Source: Petrimonas mucosa
Lineage (GTDB): Bacteria > Bacteroidota > Bacteroidia > Bacteroidales > Dysgonomonadaceae
Direction: 5' to 3'
NCBI RefSeq assembly: GCF_900095795.1
Contig: NZ_LT608328.1
Location: 496,001 to 560,000 of the forward strand
Length of the DNA stretch: 64,000 nt
In this document: positions 16,077 through 25,989 of the stretch, piece after piece
How the letters are laid out: the number at the start of each line of letters is the position of its first letter
Position numbering within the stretch: position 1 is the stretch's first letter
Made by a program: the position numbers and the translations under genes
The notes under the pieces: model-generated
What the model saw: the letters and a program-made list of their open reading frames with translations, nothing else
Told to the model about the DNA's origin: nothing
Databases searched by the model: none

Positions 16077-17486
16077 ATGAAAAGGATAATTTATTGTTTA
16101 TTGTTACTGGCTGGTTCTCTTTTCTTTTTTTCTTGCAAAATGCAACAAGATAGAAAGGAGCCGGCTCCCGGGATATTTACAGGAAAAGAGGGTGAAATCA
16201 AGCTGGTAGTACTCGATCCCGGACATTTTCACGCCAGCCTGTTGCAGAAATTTCCCCAGAAACAGGTGAACGACACGGTATTTGTCTATGCTCCAGGAGG
16301 GAGTGAACTCGATCAGTACCTGGCCAGTATCGAGGGGTATAACAGTCGATCGGAAAATCCTACAGCCTGGATCGGAATTGTCTATTCAGGCAAGGATTAT
16401 CTCGAAAAGATGATAAAGGAGAGGAGAGGCAATGTTGTCATCCTTGCCGGAAATAATCTGAAAAAGACCGATTATATCTATCAATCCATCAACGCAGGCT
16501 ACGATGTGCTTTCAGACAAGCCTATGGCCATTAATAGCGAAAACTTCCGGTTGCTTGAATCTGCCTATGACAGTGCACGTACACGGAACGTTTATCTGTA
16601 CGACGTGATGACCGAACGGTACGATATCCTGAACACGCTTACCCGCGAGCTGGTGAACAACGTTGAACTGTTCGGTGAACTGCAGGAGGGTACACCGGAA
16701 TCTCCCTCCGTGAAGATGGAGAGCGTTCACCACTATTACAAGGAGGTTTCGGGGAGTGTATTGGTGCGTCCCGCCTGGTTTTACGATGTAGAGCAGCAGG
16801 GTGAGGCAATTGTGGACGTTGCCACCCATATGGTCGATCTAATCAATTGGCAATGTTTTCCCGATGAGGTGATCGATTATCGGCAAGATGTGAAACTTCT
16901 CTCTGCAAGCCACTGGCCAACAACGTTGACATTGGATCAGTTCTGCAGGTCAACTGGACTGGATGCTTTTCCCAATTTTCTTGGCAAATATCTCAACCGC
17001 TCTCTTCTGGAGGTTTACGGGAATGGCAAGTTCAATTACCAGGTAAAAGGGAAGAATATTGAGGTTTGTGCGCTCTGGAACTACGAAGCCCCCAAGGGGG
17101 GAGGCGACACCTATAGCGCTGTCATTAAAGGAACAAAAGCCACCATTGAGATTGTACAGAACCAGGAAGAGAAGTATGTCAAACAGTTGTATGTCGAGAA
17201 GGAGCCGTCGGTCACAAGTGAGGAGTTTGACCGGTCAATAGCCGGAACCGTTAAGCAATTGCAAAGGAGCTATCCGTACATATCTGCAAAGCGTGTTTCG
17301 GACAGCAGGTATAGAATTGAAGTGCCCGTCGAATCAAGGAAAGGCCACGAGGATTACTTCGGTTACGTAGCACAGAAATTTTTTGGATATCTGGTCAACC
17401 GCGATATGCCCGAATGGGAAATATCCAATACCATTGCCAAGTATTACATTACCACCCAATCGCTTGAAATGGCCAGAAATAGATAA
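16077..17486 (+). CDS. Gfo/Idh/MocA-like lipoprotein with oxidoreductase C-terminal domain
   Basis: 469 aa. The signal ends in the lipobox FFFSC (Cys20), so it is membrane-anchored and periplasmic or surface-exposed. The fold is that of Gfo/Idh/MocA enzymes, but the nucleotide loop is atypical (VVLDPGHFHASLLQ), the EKP motif is DKP (VLSDKPMA), and the His motif is VDVATHMVDLINW. Such lipoproteins are seen in Bacteroidota next to Tat-exported family members and often carry a 'putative oxidoreductase C-terminal' domain. I infer a partner or substrate-relay role with the preceding enzyme. Whether it still binds NAD is uncertain. Confidence 0.8.
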   Translation: MKRIIYCLLLLAGSLFFFSCKMQQDRKEPAPGIFTGKEGEIKLVVLDPGHFHASLLQKFPQKQVNDTVFVYAPGGSELDQYLASIEGYNSRSENPTAWIGIVYSGKDYLEKMIKERRGNVVILAGNNLKKTDYIYQSINAGYDVLSDKPMAINSENFRLLESAYDSARTRNVYLYDVMTERYDILNTLTRELVNNVELFGELQEGTPESPSVKMESVHHYYKEVSGSVLVRPAWFYDVEQQGEAIVDVATHMVDLINWQCFPDEVIDYRQDVKLLSASHWPTTLTLDQFCRSTGLDAFPNFLGKYLNRSLLEVYGNGKFNYQVKGKNIEVCALWNYEAPKGGGDTYSAVIKGTKATIEIVQNQEEKYVKQLYVEKEPSVTSEEFDRSIAGTVKQLQRSYPYISAKRVSDSRYRIEVPVESRKGHEDYFGYVAQKFFGYLVNRDMPEWEISNTIAKYYITTQSLEMARNR

Positions 17487-17542
17487 TTGTCAATTAATCT
17501 AATGCGAATGAATTGCATATAATCATTTTTAATTTTACTGAT

Positions 17543-20500
17543 ATGAATGTGAGAAATGAATGGTTTTCTTCAGTTACCCAGGTCGGTACGAAAAACAACA
17601 AATTGAGAATTGCGACTCTTGTTTTGATATTGCTTTTCAGCTATCCCCTCTTTTCCTTCTCTATGGAAATTCAGGGAGATGCGGTGAGCCATATCCAACA
17701 GGCCGGTAAAACGGTGAGTGGACGAATATCGGATGGTAACGGTGAATCACTCATTGGAGTGAACGTGGTTGAGGGAGGAACAACAAACGGAACTGTTACC
17801 GATTCGGATGGAAATTACATGTTGAGGTTAACCACTTCTAATCCGGTATTAAATGTCTCCTACATTGGTTTCAAAACTCAGACCGTTGAGGTGAGAAACA
17901 GGAGCGTCATCAATATCGTATTGGAAGAGGAGACTAGTTTTCTCGATGAAATAGTGGTTGTTGGATACGGAACCATGAGACAGAAAGACCTTACAGGTGC
18001 TATTTCAACCATCAAGGCGGAAAATCTCAAAGCAGAGGTGCCCCGTTCCATTCAGGACCTGCTAAGAGGAAATTCGGCAGGGCTGAATATTGGCTTCGCC
18101 AATAATGCAAAGGGTGATGCCGGATTGCAAATTCGTGGGAGAAACACGCTGAAAGCCGGAGCCGAACCCCTGATTGTTCTTGATGGGGTGATTTATGAGG
18201 GAGCCTTAACAGATATCAACCCGATGGACGTTGCATCGATAGATATATTGAAAGATGCGAGCTCTGCCGCCGTATACGGTGCGAAAGCTGCAAGCGGGGT
18301 AGTGGTTATTCTCACCCAGAAAGGTGGTCGCGCGGGCAAGCCGATCGTCTCTTTCAACACCTCTGTCGGGGTAGTCCAGTCGGCGAATCAGCCAAAGCTG
18401 CTGGATGCCGATGGTTTCATGCAATACAGAAGAGCGTACGAGATTGGCAAGAACTCCGATGCCTATCTGGAACAGTACCCCGAGATCTTTGAGGATCCCC
18501 GTAATCTACAAAATGTGAGTCAGCTGGATTGGTATAACTACGACAAGCAAACTCCGGTTGAAACATTTACGGAAGAGGATCTGTTGAGAACCTGGGCGTC
18601 GCGCCTCGAACTGAAAACGCCTGAAATAGAAAATTTTATTCTTAACAGGACAACAGATTGGGCCAAGAAGGTATTTCATTTGGGTTTGCAGCAGGATTAT
18701 CAGGCATCGATCTCCAACAAGACTGATGATGGATCTTATTACTGGTCCATCGGTTATTCGGATCGTGAGGGTATCATTGTTGGAAACCGGTTCTCTACTT
18801 TCAGAACGAGACTCAATCTGGAGTCGAAGATAACTTCTTTCCTCAAGATAGGTTTAAATTCAGGATTTTCGTCCAGGAACGAAGGTTATCTGCAAGCCGA
18901 CTGGGAGCAGATGGTACGCATATCGCCCTACGGAGCGGACGAAATTGGAAACACGGATGTGGATGAGTTTCTCTGGAGGTATCCAACAACGGATGCGACT
19001 CCTGTTAACCCCTTCTTCGATAATCTATACCGGGACAGGAAAGATTGGTACAATACGCTCAATGCGAACATGTATGCCATTCTGAATTTACCTTTCGACA
19101 TTGAATACCAGTTCAACTTCATTCCATATTATGAGTGGAGAGAGTACTATAACCACGAGTCGTCCAAGAATTTTATCTGGGCTGCAAATGGCGGGAAAGC
19201 GGAACGGCTCACACATAAGATCTACTCCTGGCAGGTGGATAACGTGTTGAGATGGAAAAAGAGGATCAACACGATTCATAACATCGAGGCCACTTTTCTT
19301 GCTAATGCCGAGCAAAGACAATATTGGAGCCAGAAGATGACAACATCTCAATTCTCTCCAAACGATATTCTGGGTTATCACCGGATGCAGGCCGGAACGG
19401 TTCCGCTGAATGAAAGTGATGATACCTACCGCACGGGAGATGCGCTGATGGGCAGATTGTTCTATTCACTCCACGACAGGTATATGGTAACTGCTTCTGT
19501 TCGGCGCGACGGTTTCTCGGCGTTTGGTCAGAAAAATCCGCGAGCTGTTTTCCCGGCATTAGCATTGGCATGGACATTCACTTCGGAGGAGTTTGCCCAG
19601 CCGATAACAAGCTGGTTCGATTATGGAAAACTACGTTTCTCGTGGGGAGAAAATGGTAACCGGGATATTGGTCAATACGAGGCCTTGTCGGATATGGTTT
19701 CCGGTCCACACCCCTATATCGACCAAAACGGAAATATCTATATCACTTCGCAGATTTACGTAAACAGAATGTCGAATGCCAACCTGAAGTGGGAACGGAC
19801 TGCTTCCACGAATGTCGGGCTCGATTTCTCTTTCCTGAACAATCGAATCAGCGGAGCCCTTGAAGGTTATGTAGCTACAACAAATGATCTGCTGGTTGAC
19901 AGGGCACTGCCCGAAATCATCGGATACAACAGTGTTGCTGCCAATTTGGGGAAACTGCAGAACAGAGGGTTTGAGGCTACTGTAAATGCAAATATTATCG
20001 AATCTCCAAAGTTTGCATGGAACGCCTCTGCAAACTTCTCCTTGAACAGGAGAAAGATCGTGAGCCTATACGGTGACATGATCGATGTAAAAGATGAGGA
20101 TGGAAACGTTATCGGGCAAAAGGAGGCTGACGATATCAAGAACAGATGGTTTATCGGACAGGATCCCGATCGTATCTGGAGCTATGAGCATATTGGGGTA
20201 TGGCAGAAAGAGGAGGCCGAAGAAGCAGCCAAGTATGGATTGCAGCCAGGAGATTTTAAATATAAGGACCAGAATGGTGATGGTGTGATGACAGACGCCG
20301 ACAGGATATTCCAGGGTTATACCACTCCCAGGTTCAGGTGGACTTTGAGGAACGAGTTTATTTTTAACAGGAACATCTCGTTGTCGACCATGTTCTATTC
20401 ATATTGGGGACAATACGGCTCGTTCAACCGTGCGGCAAATGTATCGAACTTCCCCGACCGTTGCTCGGAATATGTACAACCATACTGGACAGCCGAGAAC

Positions 20501-20761
20501 AGGATAAATGATTACGCCCGTATTGGCTCCAAGAATATCGGGACAATTTACAAGGAGAAGTCGTTTATCCGGTTTGAAAACATCACATTGTCGTACAACG
20601 TTCCGAAGAACCTGTCGCAAAAAGTCTTTATTCAGGACATGCGCTTATCTCTTTCAGTGAGAAACGTTGCTGTTTTCTCTCCCGATTGGAATTTCTGGGA
20701 TCCTGAAGATAGTAGCCCGGCTCCACGGACTTACAATGTTAGTTTAAATTTCACCCTTTAA
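17543..20761 (+). CDS. SusC/RagA-family TonB-dependent outer membrane transporter
   Basis: Imports oligosaccharides across the outer membrane with TonB energy. From ATG 17543 the protein has a long signal region, then a carboxypeptidase-D-like domain (KTVSGRISDGNGESLIGVNV), a TonB-box-like segment DEIVVVGYGTMRQKDLTGAI, the plug, and a C-terminal barrel ending in NVSLNFTL. The length of about 1072 aa is normal. ATG 17543 is preferred to 17513 because the extra residues are not signal-like. It is followed 12 nt later by its SusD. It appears to be in one transcription unit with uxuA, the SDR, DUF6807 and Gfo genes, since no terminator lies between. Confidence 0.95.
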   Translation: MNVRNEWFSSVTQVGTKNNKLRIATLVLILLFSYPLFSFSMEIQGDAVSHIQQAGKTVSGRISDGNGESLIGVNVVEGGTTNGTVTDSDGNYMLRLTTSNPVLNVSYIGFKTQTVEVRNRSVINIVLEEETSFLDEIVVVGYGTMRQKDLTGAISTIKAENLKAEVPRSIQDLLRGNSAGLNIGFANNAKGDAGLQIRGRNTLKAGAEPLIVLDGVIYEGALTDINPMDVASIDILKDASSAAVYGAKAASGVVVILTQKGGRAGKPIVSFNTSVGVVQSANQPKLLDADGFMQYRRAYEIGKNSDAYLEQYPEIFEDPRNLQNVSQLDWYNYDKQTPVETFTEEDLLRTWASRLELKTPEIENFILNRTTDWAKKVFHLGLQQDYQASISNKTDDGSYYWSIGYSDREGIIVGNRFSTFRTRLNLESKITSFLKIGLNSGFSSRNEGYLQADWEQMVRISPYGADEIGNTDVDEFLWRYPTTDATPVNPFFDNLYRDRKDWYNTLNANMYAILNLPFDIEYQFNFIPYYEWREYYNHESSKNFIWAANGGKAERLTHKIYSWQVDNVLRWKKRINTIHNIEATFLANAEQRQYWSQKMTTSQFSPNDILGYHRMQAGTVPLNESDDTYRTGDALMGRLFYSLHDRYMVTASVRRDGFSAFGQKNPRAVFPALALAWTFTSEEFAQPITSWFDYGKLRFSWGENGNRDIGQYEALSDMVSGPHPYIDQNGNIYITSQIYVNRMSNANLKWERTASTNVGLDFSFLNNRISGALEGYVATTNDLLVDRALPEIIGYNSVAANLGKLQNRGFEATVNANIIESPKFAWNASANFSLNRRKIVSLYGDMIDVKDEDGNVIGQKEADDIKNRWFIGQDPDRIWSYEHIGVWQKEEAEEAAKYGLQPGDFKYKDQNGDGVMTDADRIFQGYTTPRFRWTLRNEFIFNRNISLSTMFYSYWGQYGSFNRAANVSNFPDRCSEYVQPYWTAENRINDYARIGSKNIGTIYKEKSFIRFENITLSYNVPKNLSQKVFIQDMRLSLSVRNVAVFSPDWNFWDPEDSSPAPRTYNVSLNFTL

Positions 20762-20773
20762 ATTTTCTGAATC

Positions 20774-22678
20774 ATGAGAAAGATATTTGAAAAAACGCAA
20801 TATGTCATTATTCTGATCGGATTTGTTTTAATGATATCCGGATGTGACGAGAGCTGGCTAACTCCTAAGCCGCTATCGTTCTACACCCCTGAAAACACCT
20901 ATGTGGATGCTGATGGTTTCTACGCGGCATTGACCACGTGCGAGCGTAATATGCGACACGAATTTTTTGGAGATGGCTCCCCGATTCTGACAGAATTCAT
21001 TCTCTCGGATATGGCCGTGGAGGGGACAACCGACAAGGCGGGACCACAGATGGACCTGGATGTCTCGTTGCTACCGGATGCAGAGCTGAACAGTACTGAC
21101 AGAACACGTGTAGGGTGGTACTGGTATGAAGGTTATAAAGGCATCAAATACTCCAACGTCGTCATCGCCAGAATCGATCAGGCAGAATATAAGGACGAGG
21201 CTGAAAGAAACGCGGTATTGGGATCGGCCTATTTTCACAGGGCTTACAGGTATTATAAGCTGACCCATCAGTTTGGGAATATACCATATCTGGATTGGGA
21301 GATTACCGGCCCCAAATATGATTTTTACACATACGACCGCTGGTCTATTCTTGAAAAGATATTGCCGGATCTCGAATTTGCTTATCAATGGGTTCCCGAG
21401 AAAGTCGACCGTGGAAGAACTTCCAAGGCGGCATGCGGTGTTTTGTTGATGAAAGTTTGTATGGCTTTGGGCCATTTTGACAGGGCTATTGAAGTGGGAA
21501 ATGAGATTGTTGCCAAGCACCCCTTGATGACGCAACGCTTTACGTCCAACAGGACAAAGCCGAGGACAAACCTGATGCACGACCTGCACAGCATTGAAGC
21601 GAAGTTTGATATGAGCAATACTGAAGGGTTGATGTATGTGGTTGCTTACCCTGAAGTAGATGGATCGGACAGGATTCAGACCATGCGCAACGGCGTGCCT
21701 TTCTGGAACAGCGGTAATGTGAAGACTCCCGATGGAATGACCGGGACGAGCGTGAGTATCCATCCAGATGAGACCGATCCCTGGATGGATCTGAACAAGA
21801 GCTATGGAAGAGGGATCGGGCGGCTACGGCCAACCTGGTACTATACCAACAAGATCTGGACAGAGAAGGAGAGGAACGATCTGCGGGGGATATATAATCG
21901 CGACAGCTGGAGAAGTCCTGAAGATCTGCAATACAACAATCCCGCGCTTAAGAACTCCAACAATCCGTGGTATGGGCAAAATTTGGTCAAACCGGTGGCC
22001 ATGTCGGTCGAAGACACTATCCGGTGCTGGTTCTCCTGGCCCCATTATAAGCTGTTTGTGCCTGACCCGTTGCAGACACAATGGGCAGGAGGAGAGACCC
22101 CCTGGTATGTTTACAGGTCGGCTGAGGTCTATCTGCTTATGGCAGAGTGTTATTACTGGAAGGATCAACCGATGCAGGCGGCCGAGGCATTGAACGTGGT
22201 CAGGTTACGTGCCGGGGCAGATGCCCTGACCGCGGGTGATATCAATATCGGTGCGATCCTGGATGAGAGGGCCAGGGAATTGTATTATGAAGAGAACCGT
22301 AAGTCGGAATTGACACGAATTGCCTACACCTATGCAAAAACAGGAAAACCTTGCGAAGTATTTGGAGGAAGGGTTTACAAGCTGGATAACTTCTCCGGTC
22401 CAGGTGGTACCAACTCGAATGTGAAGCAGGAAGGTATAAATTTCTACTATGATTGGGTAGTAAAGCAGAGCAATTTCTACAATAAAGGTGTGAAACACAA
22501 ATGGGCAGAGTATAAAATCAGCGTCCATCACGTGTTGTGGCCTATTCCGGCAAATGCTATCAATACCAACATTAAGGGAATCATCAATCAGAACATCGGT
22601 TATCCTGGAGCCGAAAATAACGTTGAGCCGTTGATTGTTCCCAAAGAGGGTACCGTACTAGGTCCGGACGCAAATTGA
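20774..22678 (+). CDS. RagB/SusD-family nutrient-binding lipoprotein
   Basis: 634 aa, larger than most SusD proteins. The lipobox is LMISGC with Cys24. SusD hallmarks are present: AYFHRAYRYYKLTHQFGNIPYLD, and a C-terminal ERARELYYEENRKSELTRIAYTYAKTGKP region. It forms the surface lid for the SusC transporter immediately upstream. The size suggests additional loops or a larger ligand. It is the last gene of the long operon; a hairpin follows within 25 nt. Confidence 0.94.
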   Translation: MRKIFEKTQYVIILIGFVLMISGCDESWLTPKPLSFYTPENTYVDADGFYAALTTCERNMRHEFFGDGSPILTEFILSDMAVEGTTDKAGPQMDLDVSLLPDAELNSTDRTRVGWYWYEGYKGIKYSNVVIARIDQAEYKDEAERNAVLGSAYFHRAYRYYKLTHQFGNIPYLDWEITGPKYDFYTYDRWSILEKILPDLEFAYQWVPEKVDRGRTSKAACGVLLMKVCMALGHFDRAIEVGNEIVAKHPLMTQRFTSNRTKPRTNLMHDLHSIEAKFDMSNTEGLMYVVAYPEVDGSDRIQTMRNGVPFWNSGNVKTPDGMTGTSVSIHPDETDPWMDLNKSYGRGIGRLRPTWYYTNKIWTEKERNDLRGIYNRDSWRSPEDLQYNNPALKNSNNPWYGQNLVKPVAMSVEDTIRCWFSWPHYKLFVPDPLQTQWAGGETPWYVYRSAEVYLLMAECYYWKDQPMQAAEALNVVRLRAGADALTAGDINIGAILDERARELYYEENRKSELTRIAYTYAKTGKPCEVFGGRVYKLDNFSGPGGTNSNVKQEGINFYYDWVVKQSNFYNKGVKHKWAEYKISVHHVLWPIPANAINTNIKGIINQNIGYPGAENNVEPLIVPKEGTVLGPDAN

Positions 22679-22699
22679 AAAAACATCCTTTGACAGGTG

Positions 22700-22752
22700 T
22701 GAGTAATGAGAGGGGTTCAACGCAGGTGTTGGACCTCTCTCTTGCTTACTCA
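22700..22752 (+). terminator. Hairpin after the long SusCD operon
   Basis: Arms at 22700-22721 and 22728-22752 pair over most of their length (TGAGTAA with TTACTCA, then a GAGAGG/CCTCTC segment and a GTTCAAC/GTTGGAC closing pair). No clean T-run follows, so it may stabilize the 3' end rather than act as a classical intrinsic terminator. Confidence 0.55.
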
Positions 22753-22862
22753 TCAACTCCTCATGTGGAATATTGCATCCTTACAGGAAAATCGCAAAAT
22801 TGAGAGCAAAATGTAACTGTCGAAGCCAAATTGTATTTGTTAACAATGTTTAAGGTCTATTT

Positions 22863-22894
22863 TTTGTGTTTTTGTGATCATACCGTTACTTTTG
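22863..22894 (+). promoter_or_regulatory. Distal Bacteroidota-type promoter of the Gfo-DUF1080-Gfo operon
   Basis: TTTG at 22863-22866, a 20-nt spacer, and TACTTTTG at 22887-22894. The layout is the same as at 4621-4652, including overlap of the -7 element with the operator. It implies a 5' leader of about 240 nt before the ATG at 23142. Apart from the operator at 22891 and the second promoter at 23058-23088, I see no gene in 22753-23141. Confidence 0.65.
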
Positions 22895-22908
22895 TGGACG
22901 TACACAGG
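22891..22908. promoter_or_regulatory. Imperfect palindromic operator (site 2)
   Basis: TTTGTGGACGTACACAGG matches site 1 (4649-4666) at 14 of 18 positions and keeps the TGTG..ACGT..CACA frame. It has the same position relative to the -7 box. This supports a shared repressor for the two operons. Confidence 0.6.
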
Positions 22909-23057
22909 TTTTTTCATCTTTTTGATTCTTGAAAATCGGATGTCTTGCTGTTAATAAACAGGACTGACGGTTCCATGTAGCACGGAAGCTAAAACAGGGG
23001 AGCAGGATCGTATCTCCGAAAATTAGTTGATACCTGCCTGAAAATATGGCAAACAAG

Positions 23058-23088
23058 TTGAAAAAACAGATTTAAAAAGCTACTTTTG
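23058..23088 (+). promoter_or_regulatory. Proximal promoter of the Gfo-DUF1080-Gfo operon
   Basis: TTG at 23058-23060, a spacer of exactly 20 nt and TACTTTTG at 23081-23088 give a second good Bacteroidota promoter 54 nt upstream of the ATG. No operator-like palindrome overlaps it, so it may give basal expression. Confidence 0.65.
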
Positions 23089-23141
23089 TTTGTATAAACT
23101 ATGGTGTTGCTAATGAGAAACCGTTTTATAATTATAAATCT

Positions 23142-24563
23142 ATGACAACAAGAAGAGATTTTTTGAAGAGCACTGCCTTAGCCTCTGCCGGGATAGCACT
23201 AAGCGGTATCTACACAAAAACAAACGCGGCCAGCTACAGCCGTATCGTAGGTGCAAACCGGAAAGTAAATCTGGCACACATCGGGATCGGAAACAGAGGT
23301 TGGGAGATCATCAACGATTTTGACAAGACAGGATTGGCAAACGTTGTAGCCCTCTGTGATGTAGATATGGGAGCCGAACACACCCAGAAGGCGATGGCCA
23401 AGTTTCCGAACGCAAAGCGTTTCAAGGATTTCAGGGAGATGTTCGACAAGATTGGAAATGAGTTTGAAGCTGTTGCCATTGCGACGCCTGACTTCGCCCA
23501 TTTTCCTGCCGTTATGCTATCCATCAAGGAGGGAAAGCATGTTTATGTGGAGAAACCTATGGGCCGTACATTCCATGAGGTTGAGTTGATGATAAAGGCT
23601 GCCCGCAAATATCCGAAAGTGGTCACCCAGATGGGCAACCAGGGACACTCCGAGGCCAACTACTTCCAGTTCAAGGCCTGGAAGGAGGCCGGAATCATCA
23701 AAGATGTCACAGCTATTACGGCACACATGAACAGTACTCGCCGCTGGCACGGATGGGATTCTAACATCAAGAAATTTCCTGCTGCCGAGCCGCTCCCCGA
23801 AACGCTGGATTGGGATACCTGGTTGTCGGCACAGTCCTATCACGATTACAACAAGGATTTCCACAAAGGACAGTGGCGTTGCTGGTACGATTTCGGAATG
23901 GGAGCGTTGGGCGACTGGGGCGCGCATATCATCGATACCGCACACGAGTTTCTCGATCTGGGCCTGCCGGAAGAGGTCAATCCGGTCAGACTCTCCCAAC
24001 ACAATGATTTCTTCTACCCCATGTCAAGCACCATCGAGTTCAAATTCCCCAAAAGAGGGAAAATGCCTCCTGTTGTCATAACATGGTACGACGGTCTCGA
24101 CAATATTCCGGCTGTTCCTGAAGGATATGGTGTTTCCGAGATTGATCCCAATATTCCCAGTGTCGGAGGAGGAAAGATTCAGCCGGCCAAGTTGAATCCC
24201 GGAAAAGAGATTTACAGCAAGGAGCTGATATTTAAGGGTGGATCGCATGGGAGCACACTCAGTATCATCCCCGATGAGAAAGCCAAGGAGATGGAGAAAA
24301 AACTTCCCGAAGTCCCGAAAAGCCCGTCGAACCATTTTGCCAACTTCCTGCTGGCCTGCCAGGGATTGGAGAAGACCCGTTCGCCTTTCGAGATAGCCGG
24401 TCCGCTTAGCCAGGTCTTCTGCCTGGGTGTGGCTGCACAACGGTTGAACCGGAAGATCGTTTTTGACCGGGAGACAAAACGGGTGATAAATGATCCGTTT
24501 GCCGACGCATACCTGGTAGGGACTCCCCCCCGAAAAGGGTGGGAACATTTTTATGAGATCTAA
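23142..24563 (+). CDS. Gfo/Idh/MocA-family oxidoreductase, Tat-exported
   Basis: 473 aa with a twin-arginine signal (TTRRDFLKSTALASAG). The Rossmann motif is AHIGIGNRGWE, the cofactor domain ends in ATPDFAHF, the catalytic motif is intact (VYVEKPMGR), and the C-terminal active-site motif GDWGAHIIDTAHEF is canonical. Proteins of this type act in the periplasm on glycosides, for example as C3 dehydrogenases or carbonyl reductases in the 3-keto-glycoside route of Bacteroidota. It is followed by a DUF1080 protein and a second Tat-exported relative, the grouping expected for that route. The start is supported by the promoter spacing and the signal peptide. Confidence 0.92.
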   Translation: MTTRRDFLKSTALASAGIALSGIYTKTNAASYSRIVGANRKVNLAHIGIGNRGWEIINDFDKTGLANVVALCDVDMGAEHTQKAMAKFPNAKRFKDFREMFDKIGNEFEAVAIATPDFAHFPAVMLSIKEGKHVYVEKPMGRTFHEVELMIKAARKYPKVVTQMGNQGHSEANYFQFKAWKEAGIIKDVTAITAHMNSTRRWHGWDSNIKKFPAAEPLPETLDWDTWLSAQSYHDYNKDFHKGQWRCWYDFGMGALGDWGAHIIDTAHEFLDLGLPEEVNPVRLSQHNDFFYPMSSTIEFKFPKRGKMPPVVITWYDGLDNIPAVPEGYGVSEIDPNIPSVGGGKIQPAKLNPGKEIYSKELIFKGGSHGSTLSIIPDEKAKEMEKKLPEVPKSPSNHFANFLLACQGLEKTRSPFEIAGPLSQVFCLGVAAQRLNRKIVFDRETKRVINDPFADAYLVGTPPRKGWEHFYEI

Positions 24564-24623
24564 GTCAGTCATAAAATTTTCTGTTAATCATCAAGGAGAT
24601 AAGTACCTCGAAAAAATAATCGT

Positions 24624-25982
24624 ATGAAAAGAAATATTCTTGTTTTGATCGCAACACTTTTTGTTGTGGCTGCCTCGGCTCAGGAAGCCAAATGGCAGGA
24701 CCTTTTCAATGGGAAAAACCTGAGGGGCTGGACCAAACTCAACGGAACGGCCGAATATAAGGTGCAGGATAAGACCATTATCGGTATCTCAAAAGTTGGA
24801 ACGCCGAATACTTTCTTGGCAACCAACAAGATGTATGATGATTTTATCCTGGAGTTCGACTTTAAAGTGGATGATGGCTTGAATTCTGGTGTTCAGTTCA
24901 GAAGCAACAGCCTGAAGGAGTACAACAATGGACGTGTTCATGGCTACCAGTTCGAGATTGATCCGTCGAGCAGGGCATGGACGGGCGGTATTTATGACGA
25001 AGCTCGTCGCGGATGGCTCTATCCGTTAACCTATAATCCGGCCGGACAAAATGCATTTAAGCCAAACCAATGGAACAAGGCCCGAATTGAAGCGATTGGA
25101 AACTCCATCCGTACTTGGGTGAACGGTGTTCCCTGTGCCGACCTGTTGGATGACGTTACCAAATCGGGCTTTATAGCTCTGCAGGTACATTCGATTAATA
25201 ATAAGGAGCTAGAGGGCAAGACGGTTTCCTGGAGAAACATCCGGATATTGACCCAGGATCTCGATAAGTTCCGTATGCCTGAAAACAGCGATGAAATAGA
25301 ACAGGTTAATGCCATTGCCAACACCATTTCCGAAAGGGAGGCACGTGAAGGATGGAAACTGTTATGGGATGGAAAGACAACCAACGGATGGCGTGGAGCC
25401 AAACTCGATGCTTTCCCCTCTAAGGGCTGGTCAATCAAAGACGGAATCCTTAAGGTACACAAAAGCGGAGGCGGCGAGTCTACCAACGGCGGTGACATCG
25501 TCACTACCCGTCCATACAAAAACTTTATCCTGAAAGTTGATTTCAGGATTACAGAGGGTGCCAACAGCGGTATCAAGTATTTTGTTGATACCAACCTGAA
25601 TAAAGGCGCTGGCTCAGCTATCGGATGCGAATTTCAGATCTTGGACGACAAAAGACATCCAGATGCCAAATTGGGTGTTGCCGGGAACCGCACTCTCGGC
25701 TCGCTTTACGATCTGATTCCGGCACCGGCAAACAAGCCTTTCCGTTCTGGCTTTTTCAATACGGCAATGGTGGTGGTGAAAGGAAACCATGTTGAGCATT
25801 GGCTGAACGGAGTAAAAATCATTGAATACGAACGTAACAACCAGATGTGGAATGCATTGGTTGCATACAGCAAGTACAAAGACTGGCCCAACTTCGGAAA
25901 TGCGGAAGAGGGACTGATCTTGCTTCAGGATCACGGCGATGAGGTGTGGTTCCAGAACATTAAGATTAAAGAACTTGAATAA
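24624..25982 (+). CDS. Tandem DUF1080 (3-keto-disaccharide hydrolase-type) protein, exported
   Basis: 452 aa with a Sec signal ending ASAQ. Two DUF1080 domains are in tandem. The first (about 22-215) contains [21 protein letters not shown] and a closing [15 protein letters not shown]. The second (about 240-452) contains [37 protein letters not shown] and [15 protein letters not shown]1080 proteins have the LamG-like jelly-roll fold, and members are known 3-keto-glycoside lyases/hydrolases. The flanking Gfo/Idh/MocA genes would make the 3-keto substrate. Most relatives have a single domain, so this fused pair may act on two linkages or place one domain as a binding module. Confidence 0.88.
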   Translation: MKRNILVLIATLFVVAASAQEAKWQDLFNGKNLRGWTKLNGTAEYKVQDKTIIGISKVGTPNTFLATNKMYDDFILEFDFKVDDGLNSGVQFRSNSLKEYNNGRVHGYQFEIDPSSRAWTGGIYDEARRGWLYPLTYNPAGQNAFKPNQWNKARIEAIGNSIRTWVNGVPCADLLDDVTKSGFIALQVHSINNKELEGKTVSWRNIRILTQDLDKFRMPENSDEIEQVNAIANTISEREAREGWKLLWDGKTTNGWRGAKLDAFPSKGWSIKDGILKVHKSGGGESTNGGDIVTTRPYKNFILKVDFRITEGANSGIKYFVDTNLNKGAGSAIGCEFQILDDKRHPDAKLGVAGNRTLGSLYDLIPAPANKPFRSGFFNTAMVVVKGNHVEHWLNGVKIIEYERNNQMWNALVAYSKYKDWPNFGNAEEGLILLQDHGDEVWFQNIKIKELE

Positions 25983-25989
25983 CAATATC

